The translations under genes and the position numbers were made by a program. The notes below the pieces were generated by a model. That model was not told the DNA's origin and made no database searches. It worked only from the letters and a program-made list of their open reading frames with translations. A stretch of DNA of 26,526 nucleotides, taken from positions 245 through 26,770 of the forward strand of contig DDYT01000057.1 in the NCBI GenBank assembly GCA_002348095.1, written 5' to 3'. Positions 15,368 through 23,019 of this stretch are shown in pieces. Each line of letters starts with the position of its first letter. The stretch's first letter is position 1. Source of the DNA: Erysipelotrichaceae bacterium UBA2227 (GTDB lineage: Bacteria > Bacillota_I > Bacilli_A > Erysipelotrichales > Erysipelotrichaceae).

Positions 15368-17489
15368 GAAATGCCTTATTGCCAATCGCGGTGAAATTGC
15401 CCTTCGCATCCTTTCAACGTGTCAAACATTGGGTATCCGCACCGTCGTGGCTCATTCTTTGTGTGATCAGGATTCACTGGCAGTCTCACTGGCCGATGAA
15501 GCGGTCTGTATCGGACCGGATCCAGCTGCTCTCAGTTACATGAATATCGATCATATTTGTGAAGCCGCGATGCTCACCCATTGTGATGCCGTGGCATTGG
15601 GCTACGGCTTTCTCAGTGAAAGCGCAAAGTTTGCAAAGATGGCGAAGAAGTGCGGGCTCACCGTCATCGGAATCAATCCGGACCTTCTTGAAACGATTGA
15701 ACATAAACATTCGCTTAAAGAAATCATATCGAGTCTGAACATTCCGGTCATTTCGGGTACATCCGTCATTCATTCGCTGGACGAAGCCATATTTTCGGCT
15801 CAGCAACTGGGTTATCCGGTGATGATAAAACCAACGGTCGGAGGCGGCGGACGCGGGATCAGAATTTTCAACGATGTCCAACAACTGACCGCCTTTCTGC
15901 AATCCTTCCGAGACATCCGTTCCGCATCGATGATGCTAGAGAAATTTTCACCTTCGAGCAGACACATCGAAATTCAGATTCTCGCTGATCAGCATCAAAA
16001 TATCGTCAGTCTATCAAGCAGAAACTGCACGGTTCAATATAATTATCAGAAAGTGATCGAAGAAGCTCCTTTTTCATCAATTTCTGTCGGACTGCATCAG
16101 AAAGTGCTTACGTATGCAATGCGGATCGCCCGACATCTTGCGCTCGACAACATCGCAACGGTCGAGTTTCTGATCGATCCTCAGGATGAGGTTTACTTTA
16201 TGGAAATCAACCCGCGCATTCAAGTCGAACATCCGGTCAGCGAGATGATCTGTGGCATCGATATCATCGAACAGCAGTTTCGTGCCGCAGCCGGACAACC
16301 TCTCTCTGTCAGTCAGTCGGATATCCGCTGTGACGGATTTGCCATTGAATGTCGGATCAACGCCCAAGATCCGCAACGTGACTTCGCTCCGGTCAGCGGA
16401 AATATCACCCGCCTTTTCTTACCGAATATCCAGCATGTACGCATCGATACGGCATTGTTTGCCGGTTGTACGATCCCGATTCATTATGATTCCCTTTTGG
16501 CCAAGGTCATTGTCTGGGGTGAAACCCGTGCGCAGGCTTTGATGCGAATGAGCCTGGCACTTGAGCAAATTCAAATTGAAGGTATACCGACGAACCTCCG
16601 TTTCATGCAAAACCTTTTGCGCTTTCCCGGATTTGTCCATGGCGGCTATACCAGCGAACTGTTTCCTTTGGTCGTTGAAAGCCTAAAAAATCAAAAAGAA
16701 AATCAGCAATCAGATTCTTTTGTTTGTCCCTGTTGCAATCAGTCTTTATCGATCGTGCAGATGTATGAAAACTTTCATACCTGCCCGCATTGTCATCATC
16801 ACTTTCGCATATCCGCAGTACAGCGTATCGCTTATCTGATCGACACCGATACATTTACCGAACTGGATGCTCAGATTGTCAGCCGCCAGTTTACGGATTT
16901 CCCCGGCTACCGTGAGAAACTGCGGTTGGCACAGCAGCAAACCGGATTGCGGGAAGCCGTCATTTGCGGGATTGGCAAGATTTGCGGTGAAACGGTTTGT
17001 ATCGGCGTTTTGGATGCTTCGTTTCTGATGGGCAGCATGGGGCATATCGTCGGAGACAAAATCGCCCGACTGATTGAGACGGCGATGGCGATGGATTGTG
17101 CTCTGATCATCGTCAGTGCTTCCGGAGGTGCCCGTATGCAGGAAGGAATCATATCTTTGATGCAAATGGCAAAAACCGCATCCGCGCTACAGCGCTTGGA
17201 TGCGGCGGGCGGGCTTTTTATCTCCATACTGACCGATCCGACCACCGGCGGAGTGACGGCCAGTTTTGCGATGCTGGGCGATATTCTGATCAGTGAACCC
17301 GACGCCGTGATCGGTTTTGCCGGGCGGCGGGTCATTGAAAAAACAATCAAAGAAACCTTGCCTGCCGAATTTCAGCGGGCAGAATATGTGCTTGATCACG
17401 GCTGTCTGGATATGATCGTTGACCGCCGTCAGTTAAAGCAGGTGCTGGGCGACTGTCTGAAACTTCATCGGAGAACGGTTTATGAGTAA
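15360..17489 (+). CDS. accC-accD: Fused biotin carboxylase - carboxyltransferase beta subunit (AccC-AccD)
   Basis: One uninterrupted frame of 709 residues encodes two acetyl-CoA carboxylase subunits that are usually separate. Residues 1-440 form biotin carboxylase: MFRKCLIANRGEIALRI at the start, Lys116, Lys157 with the GGGGRG loop (161-166), INPRIQVEHPV (284-292) and Arg332. Residues 441-454 are a short polar linker. From 456 the carboxyltransferase beta subunit begins with its zinc finger Cys456/Cys459/Cys475/Cys478. SGGARMQEG, LTDPTTGGVTASFAMLGD and IGFAGRRVIEKTI follow. No in-frame ATG or GTG and no ribosome site occurs just before the zinc finger, so a hidden separate accD is unlikely. 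The biotin carboxylase motif usually read RRHQKV is YNYQKV here (228-232). The gene overlaps accB and accA by 8 nt each. Confidence 0.95.
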   Translation: MFRKCLIANRGEIALRILSTCQTLGIRTVVAHSLCDQDSLAVSLADEAVCIGPDPAALSYMNIDHICEAAMLTHCDAVALGYGFLSESAKFAKMAKKCGLTVIGINPDLLETIEHKHSLKEIISSLNIPVISGTSVIHSLDEAIFSAQQLGYPVMIKPTVGGGGRGIRIFNDVQQLTAFLQSFRDIRSASMMLEKFSPSSRHIEIQILADQHQNIVSLSSRNCTVQYNYQKVIEEAPFSSISVGLHQKVLTYAMRIARHLALDNIATVEFLIDPQDEVYFMEINPRIQVEHPVSEMICGIDIIEQQFRAAAGQPLSVSQSDIRCDGFAIECRINAQDPQRDFAPVSGNITRLFLPNIQHVRIDTALFAGCTIPIHYDSLLAKVIVWGETRAQALMRMSLALEQIQIEGIPTNLRFMQNLLRFPGFVHGGYTSELFPLVVESLKNQKENQQSDSFVCPCCNQSLSIVQMYENFHTCPHCHHHFRISAVQRIAYLIDTDTFTELDAQIVSRQFTDFPGYREKLRLAQQQTGLREAVICGIGKICGETVCIGVLDASFLMGSMGHIVGDKIARLIETAMAMDCALIIVSASGGARMQEGIISLMQMAKTASALQRLDAAGGLFISILTDPTTGGVTASFAMLGDILISEPDAVIGFAGRRVIEKTIKETLPAEFQRAEYVLDHGCLDMIVDRRQLKQVLGDCLKLHRRTVYE

Positions 17490-18282
17490 TCCTAAGGCTT
17501 GGGAGCGAATCAAGATCGCACGTCATCCCGACAGGCCTAAAGCCATCGATTTTCTGCCTTTGCTGTTTGAGGGTTTTATCGAAATGAAAGGTGATCGGGT
17601 ATTTGGGGATGATCCGGCACTGATTGGCGGTATCGGTTGGTTTCAGGGACGGCCTGTCACCGTGCTGGCTCAAAGTAAAGGTCGCAACGTTAATGAAAAC
17701 CTGGACACAAACTTCGGTATGATGCATCCGGAGGGTTACCGTAAGGCGATGCGACTGGCAAAGCAAGCCGAAAAGTTTCATCGGCCGATCATCACGCTGA
17801 TCGATACCCCCGGAGCTTATCCGGGGTTGCATGCAGAAGCGCGCGGCCAGGCCACGGCGATTGCCGAGTGTCTGCGTTTGTTTGCTTCGTTGAAAGTTCC
17901 GGTGATTGCGCTTGTGCTTTCGGAAGGCGGCAGCGGCGGAGCACTTGCACTCAGTGTGGCTGACGCGATTTTGATGCTGGAAAATGCGATTTACTCGGTT
18001 TTATCACCGGAAGGGTTTGCGAGCATCTTGTGGAAAGATGAAAGCAAAGCACCGTTGGCAGCTGAAATCATCAAACTGACCGCGACGGATTTGTATTCGA
18101 TGAATATTGCAGATGCAATCATCGAAGAATCGCAGTGTGGCGGATATATGGATATCCATGCGGTAGCCTTGCAGTGTATAGAGGAGATACAGAAGTATCT
18201 GACCGAATTTTCAGCAATGTCACCCGAGCAATTGCTCCAACACCGGTATCAGAAGTTCCGTCAGATCGGGACCATAGAGTAA
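17482..18282 (+). CDS. accA: Acetyl-CoA carboxylase carboxyltransferase alpha subunit
   Basis: This subunit pairs with the beta domain of the preceding fusion to transfer carboxyl from biotin to acetyl-CoA, giving malonyl-CoA. It has 266 residues, at the short end of the family; the N-terminal helical extension of E. coli AccA is missing. Family motifs are intact: MKGDRVFGDDPALIGGIG, NFGMMHPEGYRKAMRL, LIDTPGAYPG, LSEGGSGGALAL and SVLSPEGFASILWKD. The ATG overlaps the accCD stop by 8 nt, and the next gene, fabF, follows after 12 nt. Confidence 0.93.
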   Translation: MSNPKAWERIKIARHPDRPKAIDFLPLLFEGFIEMKGDRVFGDDPALIGGIGWFQGRPVTVLAQSKGRNVNENLDTNFGMMHPEGYRKAMRLAKQAEKFHRPIITLIDTPGAYPGLHAEARGQATAIAECLRLFASLKVPVIALVLSEGGSGGALALSVADAILMLENAIYSVLSPEGFASILWKDESKAPLAAEIIKLTATDLYSMNIADAIIEESQCGGYMDIHAVALQCIEEIQKYLTEFSAMSPEQLLQHRYQKFRQIGTIE

Positions 18283-18294
18283 AGGAGGACAAGT

Positions 18295-19542
18295 ATGCGA
18301 AGAGTCGTTATTACAGGCATGGGGTGTGTGACTCCCTTGGGAAGAGATGTCGGTCGGGTGTATCAGCGGATCCTTGCCGGAGAATGCGCTGTTCAATCGA
18401 TATCCGCCTTTGATACATCGGATTACCGGGTGAAACTGGCCGCAGAAGTACCGGATGATGATTTCAGTGACTGTTTTTCGCCGCGTGAACTGAAGTTCAA
18501 TGACCGCTACATCCGCTTTGCGAGAGTCGCTTCCAAGCTGGCGGTCCGTGATGCGAAACTCGATGCTCAAACGATAGATAAAGATCGCTTTGGTGTGATC
18601 ATGTCCACCGGGATCGGGGGTATCGGTTCCTTTGAAAAGGCCTCAGAAACGCTTTTGTCCAAAGGGGTCAGCCGGATATCGCCGTTTTTCATCCCGATGA
18701 CCTTGGTCAATCTGGCAGCCGGGATCGTCGCAATCGATCATCAGGCACAGGGTGAATGCAGCTGTGTGGTGACGGGATGTGCGGCCGGTACCAGTTCGAT
18801 CGGCGAAGCGTATATGCGGATCCGCACCGGCATGCAGGATGTCATGATTGCCGGTGCCAGTGAGGCATCGATCACTCCTTTGGGTGTCGGCGGGTTTATG
18901 GCGATGCGTGCTTTACATGAGGGCAGCGATCCGTTACGGGCATCTACGCCTTTTGATGTCAATCGTTCGGGATTTGTGATGGGCGAAGGCGCCGGTGCAC
19001 TTATCATCGAAGAACTTGAACATGCCCTGACACGCGGTGCGGATATCCTTGCCGAAATCATCGGCTATGGCAGTGCGTGTGATGCGTTTCATATGACCGC
19101 CCCGAGTGAAGATGGGGCCGGGATCGTCAAAGCCATGAGACTGGCTATGACTCAGGCGGGTATTTCACCGGATCAGGTGGGTTATATCAATGCTCACGGA
19201 ACATCGACTCCTCTCAATGACAAAACCGAAGCCGTTGCCATAAAAAAGGTATTCGGTGGTCATCCTGTCGCAATTTCATCCACAAAGTCGCACATCGGAC
19301 ATTTGCTGGGTGCCTGCGGTGCCGTTGAGACGATTTTCTGTGTCAAAGCGCTCGAAACCGGGTGGTTGCCGGCGACGATCCACTGCGAAAATCAGGATCC
19401 GCTGTGTGACATTGATATTATCAAAGACACTTCCAGAAAGGCAGATGTCCGAATTGCAATGTGCAATAACCTTGGTTTTGGCGGACATAATGTGTCGCTG
19501 ATCATCAGAAAATGGGAAAACCGAGTTCGACGAGAAGATTGA
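18295..19542 (+). CDS. fabF: Beta-ketoacyl-ACP synthase II
   Basis: This condensing enzyme of type II fatty-acid synthesis extends acyl-ACP with malonyl-ACP. It has 415 residues, the normal length. The Cys-His-His active site is visible: Cys162 in VVTGCAAGTSSIGEA, His301 in NAHGTSTPLND and His333 in KSHIGHLLGACG. A GFVMGEGAG motif is also present. The residue pattern after the nucleophile (AAGTSS rather than ATGTHA) is slightly unusual. AAAGGAGG lies 6 nt before the ATG. It ends the acp-acc operon. The other elongation genes (fabD, fabG, fabH, fabZ, enoyl reductase) are not beside it. Confidence 0.94.
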   Translation: MRRVVITGMGCVTPLGRDVGRVYQRILAGECAVQSISAFDTSDYRVKLAAEVPDDDFSDCFSPRELKFNDRYIRFARVASKLAVRDAKLDAQTIDKDRFGVIMSTGIGGIGSFEKASETLLSKGVSRISPFFIPMTLVNLAAGIVAIDHQAQGECSCVVTGCAAGTSSIGEAYMRIRTGMQDVMIAGASEASITPLGVGGFMAMRALHEGSDPLRASTPFDVNRSGFVMGEGAGALIIEELEHALTRGADILAEIIGYGSACDAFHMTAPSEDGAGIVKAMRLAMTQAGISPDQVGYINAHGTSTPLNDKTEAVAIKKVFGGHPVAISSTKSHIGHLLGACGAVETIFCVKALETGWLPATIHCENQDPLCDIDIIKDTSRKADVRIAMCNNLGFGGHNVSLIIRKWENRVRRED

Positions 19543-19567
19543 ACATATCCTGTTTATCTTTTATAAT
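19539..19567 (+). promoter_or_regulatory. Promoter of the DUF1893 gene, overlapping the fabF stop codon
   Basis: TTGAAC (19539-19544), a 17-nt spacer and TATAAT (19562-19567) form a near-consensus vegetative promoter. The -35 box overlaps the fabF TGA at 19540-19542. The predicted leader is about 20 nt. Confidence 0.75.
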
Positions 19568-19592
19568 AGAAGGAAAGAATGCGAGGATCATC

Positions 19593-20018
19593 ATGAACAT
19601 CGATGAAATGAAAAGCTTGTTAAACAAAGACGATATCGTATGTGTGTTGAGTAAGGGCGATGTGCTGCTGACCTCAAATCTCAAAGGAGTCCGGCCGTGG
19701 ATCAAGTGGCTGCGGGAATGCCCGGACGTTTTACAGGATGCTGTCGTTGTCGATAAAGTCGTGGGCAAAGCTGCGGCAATGCTGATGGCGGTTGCCAAGA
19801 TAAAAAGACTTTACACACCGATGATCAGTGAGAATGCCTTGCAGTTTCTTTCAGATACGTCCATTGATTTCAGTTATGACAAGACCGTCCCTTTTATTGT
19901 AAACAATGAACGCAACGGAATGTGTCCGATGGAGCAGACAGTGGTACACATCGAAGATCCTCATCAGGGCTATCAGGCCTTGTTAGCCAAAATCGCTCAA
20001 CTGATGGCGCAGAAGTAA
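19593..20018 (+). CDS. DUF1893 family protein (TM1506-like)
   Basis: This 141-residue cytoplasmic protein resembles DUF1893, a family with a cytidine-deaminase-like fold known from Thermotoga TM1506. Visible features are VVVDKVVGKAAAMLMAVAKIKRLYTPMISENAL and NERNGMCPMEQTV, with a conserved-looking Cys-Pro-Met-Glu. No biochemical function is established for the family to my knowledge. The start at 19593 has GAGG 6 nt upstream; the longer frame from 19512 begins before the promoter. It has its own promoter and terminator, so it is not an obligate part of the fatty-acid operon. Confidence 0.75.
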   Translation: MNIDEMKSLLNKDDIVCVLSKGDVLLTSNLKGVRPWIKWLRECPDVLQDAVVVDKVVGKAAAMLMAVAKIKRLYTPMISENALQFLSDTSIDFSYDKTVPFIVNNERNGMCPMEQTVVHIEDPHQGYQALLAKIAQLMAQK

Positions 20019-20042
20019 AAAATGACGGGTTCCGTCATTTTT
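20018..20042. terminator. Bidirectional terminator between convergent genes
   Basis: AAAAATGACGG (20018-20028), a 3-nt loop and CCGTCATTTTT (20032-20042) form a long stem with A and T tails. It serves the DUF1893 gene on the plus strand and the ECF S-component gene on the minus strand, and overlaps both stop codons. Confidence 0.9.
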
Positions 20043-20556
20043 ATATGAGATTACGTTTTCTTAGAAGGATGACGATCGGCGGAATAAGCAGCAGTTGAAT
20101 CGTGATGCCCGGAAGTCCTGTGGTTACCGCACCGGTAATAAATACGATCGGATTAGGGAGTTTTGCGGTTGTATAATTGACCAAGGCCCACACAGTGACC
20201 ATGGCGGCGATCCGGCCGATGATCATCGTTATGACTAATGAAACGTAGACGTTCACCTTAAGTGTACGATAGAGCAGCGATGCTCCGGAAGCATAAGCAG
20301 CCAGTTCAAAGATCATAAAGGGCAATACCGGAAAAATCACCGGCATACCCGTCAATAACGAACTTAGCAGCGGGGTAAGTATACCGACCAGCAGGGCAAA
20401 GGGCAGACTTAACGAAAAACCGGCAATCAGCACTGGAATGTGCATGGGCAAAAAGGTCGTTCCGGGGCCTAAAACGTGGAAGGCCATAGGTAATACAAGG
20501 CCGATGGCGATAAAAAAGCCGGCAAGCGTTATCTCTCTGATCGTTTTCTTATGCAT
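20041..20556 (-). CDS. ECF transporter S component (substrate unknown)
   Basis: This small integral membrane protein of 171 residues has about five to six helices. It resembles substrate-binding S components of energy-coupling-factor vitamin transporters (the broad ECF_trnsprt family). The segment LGPGTTFLPMHIPVLIAGF is the most family-like motif, followed by LTPLLSSLLTGMP. Such proteins work with a shared ECF module (EcfA, EcfA', EcfT) encoded elsewhere. The substrate cannot be read from the sequence. AAGGG lies before the ATG, 14 nt after the LarC-like gene. It is the last gene of the lipB operon. Confidence 0.75.
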   Translation of the reverse strand: MHKKTIREITLAGFFIAIGLVLPMAFHVLGPGTTFLPMHIPVLIAGFSLSLPFALLVGILTPLLSSLLTGMPVIFPVLPFMIFELAAYASGASLLYRTLKVNVYVSLVITMIIGRIAAMVTVWALVNYTTAKLPNPIVFITGAVTTGLPGITIQLLLIPPIVILLRKRNLI

Positions 20557-20570
20557 AGTTTCCCTTTCTT

Positions 20571-21323
20571 TTACAGTTTTTCTGTGTGTGGAACAATTGA
20601 TATTCTCAGGCAGTCTTCAAAGCTGTGTTCCGGTTTTCCTAATCCGTACCCTTCTGACACAAAAGTGCAGATTTCAATGTTCTGATATTTCGAACAAAGA
20701 GTTGTCAGAATGGCCGCTCCGGTCGGTGTGACCAGTTCCCCGCCTACTTCATTGACATACACCGGAACATCCTTTAAAAGCCGCTGGGTGGCGGGTGCCG
20801 GAATCGGTAACGTGCCGTATCGATAGCGGATCGTTCCGAAGCCGACATTGAGCGGGGATGACAGAATCCGTTTGATTTGAAAGTAATGAAGTCCCGATAC
20901 TGATCCGACGACATCGATAATCGTGTCGATCGCACCGCGTTCGTGAAAATCGATTTCTTCGATATCGCATTGATGCGCCTCGGCTTCGGCTTGGGCCAAT
21001 CGCTGAAAAACGGCAATGCTTTTCGTTTTGATCCAATCATCCATGCTGCTCTGACGGATCAGTTCTATGATGTCTGATAATGAGCGTTTGGGCAGCTGCT
21101 CATATGTCAGACCGGGATCATATTCGGGCAAAATCACATCGAAAAATGTAGCGGTCCGCTGGTTAAATGAAATCTTGTGAATCTGAAACTCATAGTTTTC
21201 TGTGGGTAAAATTTCCCGGACAACGGCGGTCAATGCGTCGAGCGGATAACCCGCATCAAGCAGAGCACCGATGATCCGGTTACCGCTGATCCCGCGGTTA
21301 CAGTCGAAGTATACGTCGTTCAC
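20571..21323 (-). CDS. LarC N-terminal-domain-like protein (nickel pincer cofactor family), without LarC2
   Basis: This 250-residue protein matches the first half of LarC, the nickel-inserting enzyme that completes the lactate racemase pincer cofactor. Shared stretches are VYFDCNRGISGNRIIGALLDAG, EIDFHERGAIDTIIDVVGSVSGL, LNVGFGTIRYRYGTLPIPAPATQRLL and VGGELVTPTGAAILTTL. The histidine-rich insert usual after the first domain is missing, and GISGDM reads GISGNR. The CTP-binding C-terminal domain LarC2 is absent; only 14 nt separate this gene from the next, so it cannot hide in another frame. The start is a GTG at 21323, 3 nt after the SDR stop. No larA, larB or larE is in the window. Its role could therefore differ from classical LarC. 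Confidence 0.8.
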   Translation of the reverse strand: MNDVYFDCNRGISGNRIIGALLDAGYPLDALTAVVREILPTENYEFQIHKISFNQRTATFFDVILPEYDPGLTYEQLPKRSLSDIIELIRQSSMDDWIKTKSIAVFQRLAQAEAEAHQCDIEEIDFHERGAIDTIIDVVGSVSGLHYFQIKRILSSPLNVGFGTIRYRYGTLPIPAPATQRLLKDVPVYVNEVGGELVTPTGAAILTTLCSKYQNIEICTFVSEGYGLGKPEHSFEDCLRISIVPHTEKL

Positions 21324-21326
21324 CGG

Positions 21327-22073
21327 TCAAATCATCGTATAACCGCCATCGACGGTCACGACCTGTCCGGTCATATAATCACTGCCGGCGGAGCATAAGA
21401 AAGAGACCACTCCCTGTAAGTCGGCTTCAGTTCCTAAGCGTTGTAACGGCACGCTTTTGGTATATTCCTTTAGCGCGAATCCAGGGAATACATTTTTTGT
21501 CGTTTCTGTCTCAATGACACCCGGCGCAACGGCATTGACGGTAATACCTAACGATCCGGCTTCTTTGGCCAACGCTTTGGTCAGCCCGATCACTGCAGCC
21601 TTTGAGGCAGAATAATGGGTAAAACCAAATCCGCCGACACGGCCGGATACCGACGCCATGTTGATGATTTTGCCGCTGCGTTGTCTGATCATGATGGGAT
21701 AAATGGCCTTAGTCACTAAAAATGTTCCGTTGAGGTTGATATCGATGACTTTGTTCCACTCTGAATAGCTCATGTCTGAAAACAGTCTGACCGGAAAATA
21801 GCCGGCATTGTTGATCAGTATATCAACACGTGAAAACTTCTCCATCACGGTTTTTGCCAAATCATTGACAGATTCTTCGGATGTGACGTCGCATTTGACT
21901 GCGATACTTTTGCCGGTCGGCAGATTTTCAACCGCCCGTTGTGCGGCTTCTTCATTGATATCCGCAATGACGATCATTGCACCTCTTTCATTAAGATATC
22001 GTGCAATCGTCAGTCCGATGCCCTGGGCAGCTCCGGTAATGACGATCACCTGATTTGCATGGATCTGATCCAT
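21327..22073 (-). CDS. Short-chain dehydrogenase/reductase (FabG-like)
   Basis: This is a classical SDR oxidoreductase of 248 residues. It has the cofactor motif TGAAQGIG (13-20), Asp38 after the second strand (suggesting NAD rather than NADP), NNAG (88-91) and the catalytic Ser141, Tyr154 and Lys158 (YSASK). The C-terminus TGQVVTVDGGYTMI is typical. It could be a 3-oxoacyl-ACP reductase, an acetoin/diacetyl reductase or another alcohol dehydrogenase; sequence alone does not decide. The start is 2 nt after the stop of the lipoyl-domain gene, with AAGGA upstream. The tight spacing with lipB and the lipoyl protein suggests a shared task. Confidence 0.88.
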   Translation of the reverse strand: MDQIHANQVIVITGAAQGIGLTIARYLNERGAMIVIADINEEAAQRAVENLPTGKSIAVKCDVTSEESVNDLAKTVMEKFSRVDILINNAGYFPVRLFSDMSYSEWNKVIDINLNGTFLVTKAIYPIMIRQRSGKIINMASVSGRVGGFGFTHYSASKAAVIGLTKALAKEAGSLGITVNAVAPGVIETETTKNVFPGFALKEYTKSVPLQRLGTEADLQGVVSFLCSAGSDYMTGQVVTVDGGYTMI

Positions 22074-22075
22074 GA

Positions 22076-22324
22076 TCAGTTTTCCTTCTCATCCGATAGG
22101 ATCGCGATCACCTGATCGACCAGTACCGTATCATCTTCTTCCACCAGTTTTTCGATCAGTATCCCGCTTTTCGGCGCTTCGATATTGATAGAAATTTTAT
22201 CGGTCATCGCTTCGACCAGATTATCACCGGCTTTGATTTGATCACCGACCTCCGCCAACCATTGGCGGATTTTGATTTTGGTTGCCCCCTCTGCAAACAA
22301 CGGGACTCTTACTTCAATTTTCAT
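22076..22324 (-). CDS. Free-standing lipoyl-domain carrier protein
   Basis: This 82-residue protein consists of a single lipoyl domain resembling the N-terminal domain of 2-oxoacid dehydrogenase E2 subunits (VPLFAEGATKIKIRQWLAEVGDQI). The likely lipoylated lysine is Lys43 in EAMTDKISINIEAP. No peripheral-subunit-binding or catalytic domain follows, so it is a separate carrier. The start at 22324 has AAGGAG 9 nt upstream and overlaps the lipB stop by 11 nt; a longer frame to 22357 lies inside lipB. Being made together with its own octanoyltransferase strongly suggests it is the substrate. The E1/E2/E3 enzymes it would serve are not in the window. Confidence 0.85.
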   Translation of the reverse strand: MKIEVRVPLFAEGATKIKIRQWLAEVGDQIKAGDNLVEAMTDKISINIEAPKSGILIEKLVEEDDTVLVDQVIAILSDEKEN

Positions 22325-23000
22325 GGTTGATGTCTCCTTCCTTAAAACACGGCTCAACGGTCACCGTGTCAAATATCTCGTTAAACATTCGGATAAACTT
22401 TCTTTTGATATCTTCCATATCCCATGTACTGACATTAAGTTCTTTAAGCGAGGTGACTCCTTTGTCACTGATCCCGCACGGAATGATCGTATCATAATGG
22501 GCCAAATCAGGTTCGATATTGATGGCAATGCCGTGACGGGTGATCCCATGGGTCACCGCAATGCCGGTGGCTGCGATTTTTTTCTCATTGACCCAAACAC
22601 CGCTTTTCCCTTCGATCCGCTCAGCATCGATTCCGTATCCGGCCAAGATGCGGATCACGACTTCTTCAAGGTTGCGCAAATACTGATGGACAGTCAGTGA
22701 ATATCTCCGGATATGGATCATGACCGAAATCACCAGTTGTCCCGGCCCATGGTAGGTGATATCACCGCCGCGGTCCACTTCGGCGACCTCGATACCCATT
22801 TCTCTCAGCTCTTCTTCACTTTTTAAAAGATTGGATAAGTCACTGCCTCGTCCCAAAGTGATTATCGGATCATTTTCCTGAAATATGATCGTATCAGGGT
22901 ACAAATCTTGATCGCATCGCTGATAAATTGTTTCTAAAACTGCACTGGCTGCTTTATAACCGATGCGGTTGAGATCGATGATTTGGATCGGATTTGGCAT
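22314..23000 (-). CDS. lipB: Octanoyl-ACP:protein N-octanoyltransferase
   Basis: This enzyme transfers octanoate from ACP to lipoyl domains, the first step of lipoate synthesis. It has 228 residues, the expected size. Conserved motifs are VDRGGDITYHGPGQLV (76-90), the catalytic Lys141 (NEKKIAATGIAV) and the nucleophile Cys175 (IIPCGISDKGVTSL), matching Lys142/Cys176 of the M. tuberculosis enzyme. The start ATG has AGGAG 5 nt upstream. The product would need LipA to insert sulfur, and lipA is not present here. It overlaps the lipoyl-domain gene. Confidence 0.93.
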   Translation of the reverse strand: MPNPIQIIDLNRIGYKAASAVLETIYQRCDQDLYPDTIIFQENDPIITLGRGSDLSNLLKSEEELREMGIEVAEVDRGGDITYHGPGQLVISVMIHIRRYSLTVHQYLRNLEEVVIRILAGYGIDAERIEGKSGVWVNEKKIAATGIAVTHGITRHGIAINIEPDLAHYDTIIPCGISDKGVTSLKELNVSTWDMEDIKRKFIRMFNEIFDTVTVEPCFKEGDINHEN

Positions 23001-23019
23001 ACATACTCCTGATGATTAT

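Noticed and set aside
16680..16725. Possibility that accC and accD are two separate genes
   Set aside because: No stop codon, no in-frame ATG or GTG and no ribosome site occurs between the biotin carboxylase domain and the AccD zinc finger; the frame is continuous.
20556..20571. Programmed frameshift joining LarC1 to LarC2 as in Lactobacillus
   Set aside because: Only 14 nt lie between the LarC1 stop and the next gene, which encodes a membrane protein unlike LarC2.
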